Shown: positions 10,623 through 23,319, counted from the stretch's first letter. The stretch: DNA of 64,000 bases from Typha latifolia (GCA_019914945.1 CM034110.1:3911001-3975000), one strand, 5' to 3'. Notes: a model not told the origin generated them from the sequence alone. Numbers and translations: made by a program.

Positions 10623-12892
10623 TTAGGAACAAGCGGTGAAATTGCAGCTGATATTAGTTGGACCATAATTGCCCAAGTTAGCCCTTCTAAATCTTAACGC
10701 TGTTATTAGAGCTTGGTGAGGAGAATCGAGCAAGGCTTGGTTCATGTAATCAATCACACTGACAGTGGAATGGGAGAATCTTATGCTATTAAAGGAATTT
10801 AGGAGGGATGTAATCCCTTCCCTAAGCAACGTGTGATAGATCTCCCCCCTTCCGTGGAGTCCATCCCATAAAGTCATTTCTATCCCATATCTCTCAGCTG
10901 CAATAGGTCCAAACGCCAAAGCAACAGTTGTATCCGGACTCACCACCTTCCAGTAGCACTTGTATTCTGGCATCAACCACTTCCTATTCATTGAAGTTGC
11001 TCAGGAAAGGTTAGGCATTTCCCCAATGTTATAAAACATGATCCAAGTAAAACCAAATAATCATTACATCATACAATGACTTTTTACCATAATCATGACC
11101 TAGATATTACCATTGTGCTACTTTTCTCCTACTTTAACTATTGATAGATTATGATCTAGATGAGTTTGAATGTAACTGTTTATGTTATTTCTCAAAATCA
11201 GAATGTTATCATTAGTAATGTGGCAAGGACCACTATTCTAAATAAGTTCGTTAATGATCCATGATGGTCTTTTTTAACATTTATAACAATAATTACCTTC
11301 AAGAGTAGTACTATGCTTATAAAGACTTTACTAATATTGTGGTATCGTCATGTTCACTGATATTCTTTTTTTGTTCAATCTCATAATTATCACTATCAAT
11401 AAACATGACGCTGCCATGCATGTGTCTTCTTTATAGAATGTTTGTAGAATGCATGAAACAACACTTTTTTTTTAACTAAAAAAGAGGGATTAAAAAGAAA
11501 ACATACTTTTAGCACCAATTTTGTCGGTCTCTACATTTGACTGCCTTAGACGGTTGAGGGTATACTCGATCTAAACTCTAAATCTATGGATAGTGAGCTT
11601 TGGTAGTCATCCAACAAAGCCAGACACGATTGTTACAATAGCCAAAAATTGACAGTTAAATAAGTCAAAAATATGATCAACCCCTATATTGAATGAGAAG
11701 TTTACTGTAGTCGGAATACTTAGAAGAGCGCATGTGGTTTAGTTGCCAAGCCAGTTAAATGTTGAGTAATGCTGGCCCGCAAACTCTATAAATAATTTAC
11801 AAACAATAATGATGTAGTATGATCTTATTTATTAATAATTTCTCTTTTCATCTTATGACAATTATTATTCTACATTAATTTGTTTGTGGATATATCATTA
11901 TTCTTAAATATTTTTGGTTGTTTATTACCCTTTTGTCCACTAAAGTGTTTATCAGCCAATATAGAAACTTCTTATAATTATACGGTCAATAAATTCCTGC
12001 AGACTGTACTGCAGCCAATAAGTTTTACTAGGATAGCAAATCAGAGGTTTGCAAATTACCACCTAACTACCAAGTAATGTTTTATCCAGCTCGTATCTTG
12101 TTCGAGCTCAATAAATTATCCGAAAATAGAGTACGGATAATATGAAAGTCCTGCAGTGCTGGCTACTAGTAGATATTACGATTGAAATTACTAATAGGAA
12201 AGGAAGGAAGACAAAAAGAAAGAAAGAAAAAAGCAGCAGAAATCACTGGAATAAAGCACGAGAATAGAAGATAACAGGGCGTACTCATAAGGGCAGGCCG
12301 AGGCCTCTAATATGGGTACCGATGGCGGTGGAGGGGACGGCAGCGGCCACGCTGGGCCCAAAGGAGGCGGCAACGATGGCAGCGCAGAGTGGTCATCCCG
12401 TGGGCAGAACCAAGTTGGCTCCTGAGGCTGCGACAACAGCGGCTCCACCGTGTACATCGCCATCCCCAGCATCCGAAACATCAACGTCATCCCCCGTGCC
12501 GGCCCCGTAACTCCACAAGCCGTCGGGCCCTGCAAGACCCGCGCACTGCAGCCACTGAGATCCACGCTTCCATCCAACCTCATCGCGTAGCATCCGAGCC
12601 AGTTGGTGGTGTCCTCCATTAATGTCCTCGCCAAACCGCCAATGCCACCGCCGCATTCGACTGCCACCTTAGCTCCTTCCAGCATAACGATATTATTAGC
12701 AATGCAACAAACTTTAAGAGCCAAGAATATGTGACGTAGTCAAGAACTACCATATAGAGGATAGTCGAAGATGCTGCGTTCCCCATCCTTGCATTGGTCA
12801 CAGAATACTGCGCCAGTCACCAGGGTATCAGCGTTAACTTGCGCGGCAGTAGCAGCTGTTAACAATAGGAACAGCTTCATAATGCAACCCAT
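10623..12892 (-). CDS. Pollen Ole e 1 / extensin family secreted protein (three exons)
   Basis: Exons on the minus strand are 12892-12751, 12675-12285 and 10983-10623, with GT..AG introns of 75 and 1301 bp. They give 297 residues. The start ATG at 12892 opens a signal peptide (charged start, then LFLLLTAATAA). The Ole e 1-type domain follows: VTGAVFCDQCKDGERS, a GAKVAVECGG strand and DTTNWLGCYAMRLDG. Then comes a proline-rich hinge (PSLPPPLGPAWPLPSPPPP), and a C-terminal domain with KWLMPEYKCYWKVV and LLREGITSLLNSFN, the latter pattern also found in protodermal-factor-like extracellular proteins. Family members are secreted or cell-wall proteins of unclear biochemical role. All exons are open and phases agree, so the gene looks intact. 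An in-frame ATG at 12880 is an alternative start. The 5' exon junctions were read by eye; a cDNA would settle them. Confidence 0.85.
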
Positions 12893-13095
12893 TTGGTGTA
12901 AACGAGGAGGGAAGTGGTTTTCGTTGAGAGCAGAGAAACAGGGTGGAAAGTAGGGATGTGGTGGAGTGGGAAGGATTGAGTATAAGTAAATGTAGGAAAG
13001 GGGACGACGGAGCTAGTAAATGAGGTTGGCGTGTTCAACTGTCCCAATTATTACTTTCCCACCGCCGTAAATTAAAGGTGCAGGTCTCATTCCAT
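12893..13095 (-). promoter_or_regulatory. Probable 5' UTR and promoter of the Ole e 1-type gene
   Basis: This is the upstream flank of the ATG at 12892. No perfect TATAAA is seen; CTTATACT near 12980 (minus strand) is the nearest candidate. Much of the block (about 12945-13085) resembles a second stretch near 14190-14320, sharing GTCCCAATTATTAC / GTCCCAATTCATTA and CCGCCGTA with AGTAAATG before them. Confidence 0.4.
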
Positions 13096-14929
13096 GTGTT
13101 ATGTGATTAAACCATTGAACATTTTCAATCAAAGGTTAAGAGCATCGTTGGTTTATTTAAAATTATTTTAAATATTTAAACAATATATTTATAGTTCTAA
13201 ATAATATTAAAGGCTAAAAAATTACTATAAACAAATACAATTATATTCATCCAAATTTAGCCATGTTTAAAGAATATTCTGGTTTAAATACATCAAATCA
13301 TTTGACGGACAAAATCATTCTTAATTACACTTTTATTTTTTTTTAAATATATGTGTTTTAATTTTAGTCTTAAATTACCCGAAGTGTAAATAATAGTAGT
13401 TGAATATTAAGGAGAACTAGTTAATTTGTTTTAAAAAATGAGCAATTTAATCTGTTTATAGGAATCTATTTGTAAAGCACAGTTATTATCAGGTCAGTTT
13501 TTTCCTAGCTGTTTGAACCATTGGATTGGTCCACTTTTACTAGGTCAATTACATTTTTAGTCTCATAACCGAATCGACACCGATCTGACGCAAAATCTGT
13601 CCGGTTTTAATAACTATAGTTAACTATCATGTTTCATGAGTGAAGGACAACGAGGATGAATTAATGTTCTAAGGGGTTTGAGAGAAATTGGGTGGAAAAT
13701 AACGAGTTTTTAACCAAACTAGTAATCTTCTAAATTTTTAATACCGAAATGGTTTACCCTTAAATTTATTACTAAATAGGATCTAATTTATTATCGTCCT
13801 AATAAAAACGTTGAACTCGTCGGCTATTTTTCTCTAAACAAAAATACTGATCAGTTCAGTACTTTTGTTTGATCCTAAAACGTTAAACTGATCATCATTT
13901 TATGTATATAAATCTCTTTAACTTAATCTTTCAGCAATTAAGGCAAAAAAATGTCTGACAATAAAAACGCTGAATAGATTAGTATTTTTAAAAATGCTGA
14001 TCAATTCGGCATTTTTGTTAGGGCTACAGTAAATTAGATCCCATTTTATAATAAGTTTGAATAATAATCTATTTCAATAAAAAATATATATATAATGGAT
14101 CTATTTTGGTCAAAAACTTGAAATTAGTGGGGAAAGTATGGAATGTAATTATGTAGGGTTTTAGGTTTTTTAATTGGTAAGTTACTGTTTTAGATTTAAA
14201 AGTGGGAAGGGAGAACGCAGGGAGAAATAGTAAATGCGGGAACCTTTTTTTATCTTCCAACGGTCCCAATTCATTATTTCTGCCGCCGTATATTGAATAC
14301 AGAGTAGGTGTTGCTTTAAATAATCTGTGTTCTAAAATAGGAAAAAAGTGAAATTGTGTTAAAATCTCGTTCAAACGTTACCGATGTGTTATAGTTTATG
14401 ATGCCACTAGGAGAGCTAAAGAATTTATCTAATATGGTTATAACTTTAATACTTGTTTACTAATCAGTTTTGTTGTATATTTAGATATAAATAATTCAAA
14501 AGGAGATCACGACATTATAAGGTTCCATGTTTTCTAGAATTTTAGATGATCCTAATTTATTACATTCAACGAGACAATCACCTTTTAAGCTACTCTTATT
14601 AAGATTTAATCATCCACTTTAATAATGAATAGAGTTAAATGTAGTTTACCTCCCTTCTTTGGCATAAATCACTTTACCTTCTTATATTTATTTTCGTATC
14701 ATTTAATTTGTTTTATACTTGTGACTAAAGTAAAACTATTAGAGTTGCCGTCTAAATTAATAATATCAATGCCTTAAGACTTTTCAAAAATTGTTGACCA
14801 CCTAAGTATATTCCCACACTTTTGTAACTTTTTGATGTGATCTAGGTCTGGTCGAATCATCTTATAGAGGAGATTGGGTTCACTAGGTTGAGCTTATTTA
14901 TTGTAGTATTAATTGCTTGCTTAAACTTT
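13096..14929. other. Intergenic DNA with a diverged copy of the gene's promoter block
   Basis: AT-rich DNA without recognisable coding sequence. The stretch 14190-14320 resembles the promoter flank at 12945-13085 (same order of AGTAAATG, CGGTCCCAATT, GCCGCCGTA), pointing to an old local duplication. Short inverted blocks around CTGATCA(G/A)TTC occur at 13840-14020. The 101-residue minus frame at 14069-14374 overlaps the copied promoter and is not credible. Confidence 0.45.
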
Positions 14930-15716
14930 TGGCATCGAGGTCGTGTGATCGAATGCTCAGTCAATAGCATTCGAACGACGAAATATTAAAGCAGCCTTAT
15001 TCAAGGCGTTTGAACATCTAATATTTTTGAAACATTTAAACACCCATTCAACAACATTCGAATACTCCAACCTGAAAACAATCTTTGTCCAATGACATTT
15101 GAATGCCGTCAATGGCATTTAAAAGTCCATACCCCAAAATGCAATAGCCCAATGATGTTCAAACACCCTTCTAATAGCGTTCAAATGCCCAACACCAAGG
15201 TCGTTGTGTTAGGGTTAATTTAAATTATTTCAAATTTTGATTAGCCTCTAAAATTAGGTAACCATTTTTAAAATCAGTTAAGATTATTGTCATTTGCCTT
15301 CCTTCCCTCTCATTTCATCGATCCAAGGTTGATCCGTCGATCCCCCTTCTTCTTTAGGGCTAATCATCTTCTCCCCCTTCTTTTTCTAAATTACATATCT
15401 AAAATTAGGTAACCATTTTTAAAATCAGTTAAGATTATTGTCATTTCCCTTCCTTCCCTTTCTCCTTGACTCTCAATCCCTATAGTCTAGTAGGGACAAC
15501 TATCTTCTCCTTTCTCATCCGTCGATCCCCCTTCTTCTTTAGGGCTAATCATCTTCTCCCCCTTCTTTTTCTAAATTACATATCTAACACATGCCATTAT
15601 CATCTCCATTATTCCCTTCCATTCACATCCTCTAGAACTCATAATCATCATAAACTCCACCACCAAATCATCCATGACCATCCCATCAAATAAACCACCT
15701 TAGCCTGGTACATCAA
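14930..15716 (+). mobile_element. Ty3/gypsy-type LTR fragment with decayed GTTCGAACGC motifs
   Basis: The left part (about 14940-15190) holds many decayed palindromes (GCATTCGAACG, GCGTTTGAAC, GCATTCGAATACTC). It is followed by the GATTAGCCTCTAAAAT block seen in other Y-type LTRs, and a primer-binding-site-like sequence follows at 15717. A direct duplication lies inside (15252-15590). Confidence 0.55.
15252..15590. repeat. Direct duplication (about 150 and 190 bp copies)
   Basis: Both copies run from AAATTAGGTAACCATTTTT to the AAATTACATATCTAA block. The second copy has about 35 extra bases (around 15460-15515). Confidence 0.85.
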
Positions 15717-15730
15717 TTGGTATTAGATCC
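15717..15730 (+). other. Primer binding site-like sequence (tRNA-Met type) and gag leader
   Basis: TTGGTATTAGATCC resembles the plant tRNA-iMet-type primer site TTGGTATCAGAGC. About 60 bp later ATGCCTACCGCTCGATCTATGG resembles the gag start at 34459, so this is probably the 5' end of a broken gypsy element. Confidence 0.5.
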
Positions 15731-15989
15731 GAGTACCTCCTAGGATTGTTACACCATAATTAGTATCAGATCCACTATTCATCGGATCAAATGCCTACCG
15801 CTCGATCTATGGTGACACGCTCACACAGCATAGGTGGAAAGGGCACCCTTTGAGGAGATTGATCCAAGCCCAAACTCACTTACGGTTGCCTCACCCTCTA
15901 CCATGCTCAGGTATGGCAATCAAATTCAAATGATGAGGACCATGCAAGCTTCGATGTTGTTATGGACCGAGCCTCAGCTACCCGATCAA

Positions 15990-16660
15990 GCTTAGATGCA
16001 GGGAAACAATCCACACAGATGGAAGAAAATATTCTCTAAATATTTTCCATAGTCAAAAAATTATAAAACTAGATGAGTTCGTTTCGTATCTTCCTAATCT
16101 ACATTTCTGATATTTATGACCTTTGCAGATTCTGACTATAAATAAAGAAAAAATAGGCAAATTTATGGTGGAGGTGGAGATGACGGGTGATGGTGATGAT
16201 AGTGGTGATGGTGGTGATGGATAGGTTGCATGAGGTGCTGTTGGGTGAAGGAAGAGTGGGGAGAAGGTGGTTGAGATCCTAAGGAGGAGGGAGGACCTGA
16301 TAGTTAAGGGAAGCTAGGGGTAACCCACATTGAGGTAGCACGCGACTAGGGTTTGAACAAGGAGGGAGAAGTTTTACATTAGAGGAGAGAAGATAGGTTA
16401 GTTCAATGATTCATTCCATAACTTCCTAATGAGGCTGCCTTCCACATATTTATAGGCTAGCCTATCCACCAAACAATTGAAGAAACTAGGCCTAATACAA
16501 CCTTTCTCGCTAGGTGCATTTGAATGCCTAAAATAGGGTCTCTGATTTTGCAAAGGTGATGCGGGCATTCGAACACGACTTCTTTGCATTCGAACACCCT
16601 AGTCAAAAACCCTTATTTATCCAAACATCTTAATTCAAGTTGCACTCCATATATATATGG
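15990..16660 (-). mobile_element. Gypsy family Y LTR fragment
   Basis: It shares with the LTRs at 36993-37693 and 43479-44302 the order of GGAAACAATCCACACA-like start, AAAAAATTA(T/C)AAAAC, GATGG/GGTGATGG runs, AGATTAGAAGTTAG-like segment, then the minus-strand TATA context CCACATATTTATAGGCTAGCC and decayed palindromes (GCATTTGAATGCC, GCATTCGAACAC). Confidence 0.6.
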
Positions 16661-16794
16661 CTAACCAGTTATCCCAACCACAATGAGCCCAATATTAAAT
16701 CGACTCAACTAATATAAGCTAAAAATAACTTAAACTAAGTGCTGAAATTAGCTCTCTATATAGATAAGTGGCTAAAGCTATGAGCCTAATGTCC

Positions 16795-17552
16795 ACGATA
16801 TGGTTCGATCTGACCCGGATCAGATCATATATCAAAGGGATATTGGGCCCGATGGATTGAGTCTATTTATTTTTTTAATTAATTAATTTATGCTTATCTC
16901 TTATGTAAGCTTTTAAGGCAAGTCCTAGTTAAGTCAAGTAAACCCTTAATGTAAGTCCTAGTTAAGTCAAGTAAGCCTTAATGCAAATCCTACTTAAGTC
17001 AAGTAAGCTCTTAAGGCAAGTGCTACTTAAGTTAAGTAAGCCTTTAAGATAAATCCTAGTTTGACTCAGTCTAGAATTAGCTTTTATAAATACATATAGA
17101 GTATAGCCCTAATAATCAATCAAGGAAGAATTATTGGATTAAGCCCTTCTCACCCTATCTCCTCCCTCTCATCTTAGCCAATGGCTATAACTCCTCCCTT
17201 CTTCACCAACTGATGGCATCTGTTCTATTGGCAAGGTCTCGTCCAGCCTATAATTTCCTTTTGCTGCCACACCACACTTGTCCCTAAAGGCCGGCCTCCT
17301 CGTCCTCATATTCTCTTCCTCTTGGGTAGCAGTTTATATCCTGACCATCAACCACTTTTGATTGATAACTCTAGATCTAACCAGCCAAACTTTGAGATTG
17401 TGTATCGATTGAAAACTCTCTTCCAAAGTGACAAAATATCCAAATTTTAGGAGGGTATAACGGTTAGATCATCCGAAATCACCGTTGCAATTTCCATGTT
17501 CAAATCTATCCAGAACTGTTACGAATCAAATCAAGCCAATTTGTATCAATTT
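16795..17552 (+). mobile_element. LTR of family Z, followed by primer-site-like sequence
   Basis: It starts near a GATCTGACCCGGATCAGATC block also present in inverse at 26620-26650. It carries the AAGGCAAGTCCTAGTTAAG minisatellite, a TTTATAAATACATATAGAG promoter-like segment, and ends before TTGTATCAGAGCC (about 17553-17566), which resembles a tRNA-Met primer site. Confidence 0.5.
16905..17065. repeat. Minisatellite of about 33 bp in LTR Z
   Basis: Four to five diverged units each contain AAGGCAAGTCCTAGTTAAG followed by TCAAGTAAGCC. Related copies occur at 57985-58125 (+) and, inverted, at 22790-22870 and 26255-26310, supporting their grouping as family Z. Confidence 0.75.
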
Positions 17553-17566
17553 TGTATCAGAGCCAA

Positions 17567-19269
17567 ATCTAACTGGAATTTGGAAAGGATCTGAATACCA
17601 AAGACATAGATCAGGACATTGCAAAGTTATTCCAATTAGTTATATGATTTTCTAGTATCAGAAGAATATTTGGCAAATATTTCACTATGACTGTGCAAAA
17701 CTATTTGTGATTCAGATTGGCCCCAAGTCAGTTCATATCTATTGGTATTAGAAGGATCAAACCTCGAACCACCTTAGCCAGCCTTAGTCAGGTAGAACCA
17801 CCTATGTCTTGGCTGGACAAGTCAGAGGATAGGCAAGTCTCTAAGTACTTGCTACTCCTCCGCTTGATTGAGGAGATGCAGGCAGATCGAGAACATAGGT
17901 GGGGACATCAAGAAACGGCTTAAGCCCTTGTCACCCTATCTCCTCCCTTCTCATTCTTCACCAACTGATGCCACCTTTTCTGTTGGCAAGATCTCATCAA
18001 GCCCCTATTCTCTCTCGACTGCCGCACCACCCTTGTCCCTAAGGGCCGACCTCCTTTTCCTCCCTCATCTTCTCTTCCTATCGGGTAGTAGTTTACAACC
18101 TAACCTTTGGCCACTTTTTGGTCAAAATTTCCATATCTAACCAACCATACCCTGAGATCTTAGATTTACTAGAAAGATTGAGCAACAACATATTCAAATT
18201 TTAGAAAGACTAAATAGTTAAATCATCCAAAATCACCCTTGCAATTTTTGTGTTTAAATTTGTCTAGAACCGTTGTAAATTAGATCAAGCTGGTTTGCAT
18301 CAATTTGGTATCAGAGTCATATCTAATTCAAATCTTAAATAGGTCTGAATACCAAAGATGTAGATCAAGAAATTGTAAAGGTATTTCAATTAGTTCCCAA
18401 GTTTTTGGTAATAGGAGAATATTTGACAAATATTCTTCCCTAACTCTGCAGAACCATTTGTGATTTGGGTCGATAGTAAGTTAGTTCATATCATAGGCAT
18501 TGACTCTAGCCATTATCCGCTTGCAGCCTATCAACACCGCCCTTTTAGAACTAGACCCCACCACCTCATTCGACACGAGAGGTAGGTCTTTTGAGGTGGA
18601 CTCCATCACAACGAAATGGAGAACTATCAAAGGCATAACCCACAGCCATGAGAACTACTATGGGCCACTCAAGCAGCAAGGCATTCCAAGATGGGCGTTG
18701 ATCCACATTGGCCTTCACCCAAGCCTCTAGTGAAAGATTTTGAGGAATGGGAAGTTTTCGGTGATCCCGTGCCTCAACGAGCTTACCACAAAGATATAGA
18801 CCATAGGGCTATAGATATACCTCACCATGGCTAAGTGGATCCTAGGAGGCGAGACCAAACAATGGGCGCCGACCATAGGCTTTCAATATTAGACCTATCT
18901 ACAACTCGAATTAGAGAAGGACATGAATATCAAAATCGTAGATTAGGAGGTTACGGAACGAATAGTTTTCTCATAAAGAATGGATATCTGGATGAATATT
19001 CTTTTTGACTGCATAGACTGTATTCCTACACCAAACCTTGAGCCATCTGGTCATAACACCTTGGCGTCTCCCTCAGTTCGTTGGAAGGCAAAAAATTACT
19101 CAACATGGTAGATCGCTCAACAAGTGTTCGCCTTTAAACTTGGGAAAATGGTGTGAATGCCTCAATCTTCCATTAATGGTGGGCAAGTTATTTGCCTAAA
19201 CAGAGATTGTTCTCGGTCAATTCTATAGTAGCCCCTCACATACTCCACATCATCATGTCGAGGATCATA
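17567..19269. mobile_element. Retrotransposon-derived sequence, not resolved
   Basis: Repeated LTR-like text (CTCATTCTTCACCAACTGATG, GTTGGCAAGATCTC) recurs from 17200 and again from 17950. A second primer-like sequence TTGGTATCAGAGTC lies at about 18304. Short frames at 17717-18730 have no domain I can name. Confidence 0.4.
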
Positions 19270-21354
19270 TTCAGATACACCTATACTCAACATAATTTAT
19301 CTTAGAGATAAATTATATTATCAACTAAATAAACCTGTTAATATATGAATATTCAAGTCCACACAAGCCATAACAAATCATCAAGATACAAATACTATAA
19401 TATTGTTCAACTTGTACAATATTTTTTATTATACAAAATACAATCTAATAATATAGTGGAATACAAAAATTATATATAACATTGGCACAACTCAATATCT
19501 ATATAAACTATCTTCTATACAGTTTGACATTTATAGCTACCTCATCTTTATTTTAAAATATCTTCTCAGGGTATCTCAAATCACTATCATGCACTACATA
19601 TCTAAGTGGGTTAAAAAAAAATAAAAAGAATCATGAGCTAAAGACTCAATGAATTAACCTTACCCCCGAATTAGTGATGCCAAACATAAGGTGAATTATA
19701 TAATGGATTATATAAATTAAAAATGAGCATCATGTCATGAATGAGTATTTGAACGTATCCTCAATAATATATAAATGCATAGTCAATATCATGTCATAAC
19801 TAATCAAGTATATAATTCTTGACAATATATAAATAAATCTTTATGTCATAACATCATCATAACTCTCTCAAATACGACACATATGATGCATGTCGACCAT
19901 GACCATGCTATGATATCAAATGCAACCACATATGATGCATAATGCCCACTCAATAGTCAAGTACATTAGATAATAATGAAATCATATGCATTTCTCAATA
20001 TCTTAGTCGTTAATATCATATCTGAATAACATCATTATACTAAACTATTATGCATAGTCAATATTCGGTATCCGATCTCATAATTTAGCCGAAAGGCTTA
20101 GAGTATACCCTACCAACCGTTGCCATTGCATCTCTCTCAATGATTCTCTACATCTCCCTCCTCCCTCTTTACCAACTAGCGCCACCTCTTCCGTTGGCAA
20201 GGTCTCATCTAGCTTCTAATCTTCCTTCTATTGATTCCCCTAATCCTATAGGGTAGGTTTACTTCGCCCCCTTCGTCTCTCTATCTTAACCATCTTTATC
20301 TCCCGTACGATTTTTATCTTTACCCGCTATCAAAATTGTAGGCCAATCTAGCCTTTAACCATCTATCACATCCACATCCGCAAGCCACCACCACCATCAT
20401 CTATTGCCAAACCACCTCTATCAACTATTCAGCCTCCAATCCATCATCACCTCCATCCTATACCTAGGAATCCGTGCCTCCACCCACCGATCCCAAATCC
20501 CGTGCAGACCTGAATCTTGTACCTCAGACATTTATCTACATTTTTGAAGATATCTTCTGATCTACAGATCCGATTTATAGAAAACTGAATTCATTGTAAA
20601 GTTCTCTCCTAGGGCTACCTTGTATCAAAATTTCATGTTGATCTAATGGTTAAATCCTCTGCAATATCTCTCAAAAATTATGTTCTCAAATCTATCCAGA
20701 ACCGCTATGAATCGGATCAAGCCGGTTCATAACATTATATTAGCTACTAATCATATTAGAAAGTATAAAATATCAAAGTAGTTACCGGCTAAATAAAATA
20801 ATTTAGCTTATCTTTAGAAAATAATTACATAATTAAAATAAGAGAAAAAGAGGAAAAATCCCTATACCAAAGTGCTGGGGCACTATTGTAGAAAGAGGAG
20901 GAACTAAGGAAGAAGAAGAAAGGAAGAAGACGGAAGAAAGAAAGAAGAAGAAGAAAAGAGAAGAAGAAAAGGAAGGGAGGGAGGGGGTGCAGACATGGGC
21001 TGACGGGGAGGGTACCAGTCGTTGCTAGCCAGCCAACGGCTGGCCTCTTGCCAATGACTCGGCTATGATGAGCCCGAGTCCAAGTCTGTGTGTGTGTGTG
21101 AGAGAGAGATTGATCAGTGCTAGGTGGAGGTGGCAGAGATGGCTTTCAAGAACGGTGGCGGCAAATCCGTGAGAGAGAGTGAGGCCAAAAGAGAGAGGGA
21201 AGGCGGTTGCGGGGTGTGGGGGTGGGGTGAGGGTGGTTGGCAATGGCGGCCAACAGGATGGGGGTGCCACGCGTCCCCAGTGCATGCCAGTGCTTAACTT
21301 GGCAAGAGGCCGACCACATCGTGCCAAGCAATTTTTTTTAAGATAGGTTGTTAC
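19270..21354 (-). mobile_element. Fragment of long LTR family X, interrupted near 20117-20740
   Basis: The left part (about 19300-20115) follows the X copies at 32290-33110 and 40000-40830 block by block. The right part ends in GGTTGTTACA at 21354, the inverse of the X start TGTAACAACC. Between them lies about 620 bp of gypsy Y/W-type LTR text (GCCACCTCTTCCGTTGGCAAGG), so X is probably interrupted by an insertion. Confidence 0.6.
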
Positions 21355-22200
21355 AGGTCCGTCCCTAGAATGGACTGCTCTAGTCTACTAAGGTTGCTCG
21401 CGGAGGTCTCTAGTTGGTCTTCGCCATGGTCTAGACGTTCGACAGCTATATTTGGATCGATAGGGGCAGAATTGTCCATGGATTTAGAATTCAAATTCCC
21501 ATTAATGGTGTTGCGAGGTAGTATGAGGTATAACATGCTCTAATACCACTATAAGAACACCTTAACTTCCGAATTCGAATAAGGATTAAGACTTACAAAA
21601 ATGAGGTGAGTCCAAGTCCCAAAATGGCTCGTTCCGATTTGCAACTTTAGACAGAGATTAGGGTAGAAATTTTGATAGATACATCTGAAGATATACACAT
21701 CAAAAGTTTATAAAATTTAGATATGTTGTAGCTTTGGGAAAGAGATTTCCAATGAATCTAATATCTCAAGATTTGGTTGGTTATATTAGAAGATATCTTC
21801 GGATCAGTGGTCGAAGATCAGGATGGACATAACTACAAGATTAGTTTTACAACTAATTTTGGGGAACCATGGATGGAGGCACAGACTCCTAGGTATGAGA
21901 TGGAGAAGATAAACCAATGGTGATGTGATGGTGCCAAAAATGATTACGGTGGTGGAATGTTTGGTTGGGTGGTGGTGAAGGTGATAGGTTAGGAAGGTGG
22001 GCCACTCCTCTAGGTGAGGGGGCATGGCTAGATGAAAGGGAAGGTAGCGGCGGTGGCTCTAGGTGGTGCTAGGGCTGCCGCGGCTTGGTCTAGTCAAACA
22101 AGGAAGAAGGAGGAAGATGACATTAGAGATTTGATTATCCAAGATGATTTGACTTAGGTAGACACCACAATATAATATATATAGTAGGTGCCTGGTCAAC
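21355..22200 (-). mobile_element. Gypsy 5' end on the minus strand: LTR, primer site, gag start
   Basis: GCTCTAATACCA at 21537-21548 is the inverse of TGGTATTAGAGC, a tRNA-Met-type primer site. Immediately downstream on the minus strand the frame 21536-21351 starts MLYLILPRNTINGN and looks like a gag N-terminus. The LTR lies to the right (about 21550-22200), with the GGTGGTGAAGG-rich segment typical of family Y. Confidence 0.5.
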
Positions 22201-22875
22201 TCATGTCACTCTAACTTGACTGAGTTAGAGTCCAACTAACCCAGAGCAAAGAGCAATAAGCGAATAACTAGTCTAGAGGGTCTAAACTAAAAAACAACTC
22301 AACAAGCAAATAACAATGTGTTATGAACCATATATGGACTGATCTAGAGAAAGATAATTGGGTGGTGGTAGCCTCATGAGTTGGGGTTCTAATGGCTCTA
22401 GTTTCACCTAAATCAGAGGTCGAGATGAAAAGTTAAAAATAAAATAGTGGAGATATGTCAGAATAGAGTAGAATGGTAAATATTCGACGTTGCAGCGGTC
22501 GTTGGAGGGTGGCGGATGGCCAAGGGTGGTGGTGGATGACCGTAGGGTAGGGTGGCTGCTGGAGGTGATGGTGGCTATGGGTTGGAGGTAGAATTAGGGT
22601 TTCTAACTTAGATCTACTCCTAAAAAGATAAAGATGATCTAACGGCTAAGATAAAACGGTAAATGCGGTAATAAGAAAATAACTAAACTCAATTAATTCT
22701 CAATACTTGGATTTACTTGGATTAATTAACAAAGAAGCCCAGCGCTCTATATATAGAGTTGGGGTACAGTGAGTCCTACTTAGATTAGCCCTAAAGGCAT
22801 ATATGACTCGAACTAGGATTTGCCTTGGACTAACCCTAAAACTTATACATCTCAAACTAGGACTTGCCTTAGAGG
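22201..22875 (-). mobile_element. LTR Z, left part (split by a hAT transposon)
   Basis: It carries inverted minisatellite units and a TATATATAGAG promoter-like segment. It continues on the other side of the hAT element: CTTGCCTTAGAGG at 22863-22875 rejoins GTGGCTTACATGAC at 26253. Confidence 0.6.
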
Positions 22876-23319
22876 TAGGGGTGGCAAAACACTCGATAAC
22901 CCGACTGTTAGTCTGGTTTGGGTTTAGGTTAATTAGGTTCGAGTCATAAACGGGTCAACCCGCCTAACCCGATTATTAATCAGGTCGTGTTCAGGTTTAT
23001 ACCTCTGACCCGCTTGACCCGTTTAACCCGTTTAAGTAAAAGGGTTGGGTCGGGTCTGATTAACCCGCCAACTCGTCACACACACACACATATATATTTA
23101 TTCTAATTTAACCCTAATACCCTAATACCCTAAGACCCAAACTCATTTCCTCAATCCTCACACCAACGTCGTCGCCCCCTTCCCTTACCTCCTTCCCTTA
23201 CCCATGCCTGGTAGCCTACTCGTCGTCACCCCTTCCCTCCTCACTCTTCACACCGAGTAACATCGACACATCGCCTCCTCACTGCCGGCGCTTCTCATTC
23301 ATAATACTACTCGACGCCC

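Noticed and set aside
12322..12656. Plus and alternative minus frames over the Ole e 1 exon
   Set aside because: They are shadow frames of the GC-rich proline-coding exon 2, which itself has signal peptide, splice sites and family motifs.
13840..14020. Short inverted repeats around CTGATCAGTTC as a miniature transposon
   Set aside because: No consistent terminal repeat or target duplication could be defined.
14069..14374. 101-residue minus frame
   Set aside because: It overlaps the diverged promoter block and shows no family resemblance or splice context.
17546..18316. Two primer-site-like sequences as evidence for two complete elements
   Set aside because: No matching second LTRs or coding domains could be found, so only fragments are claimed.
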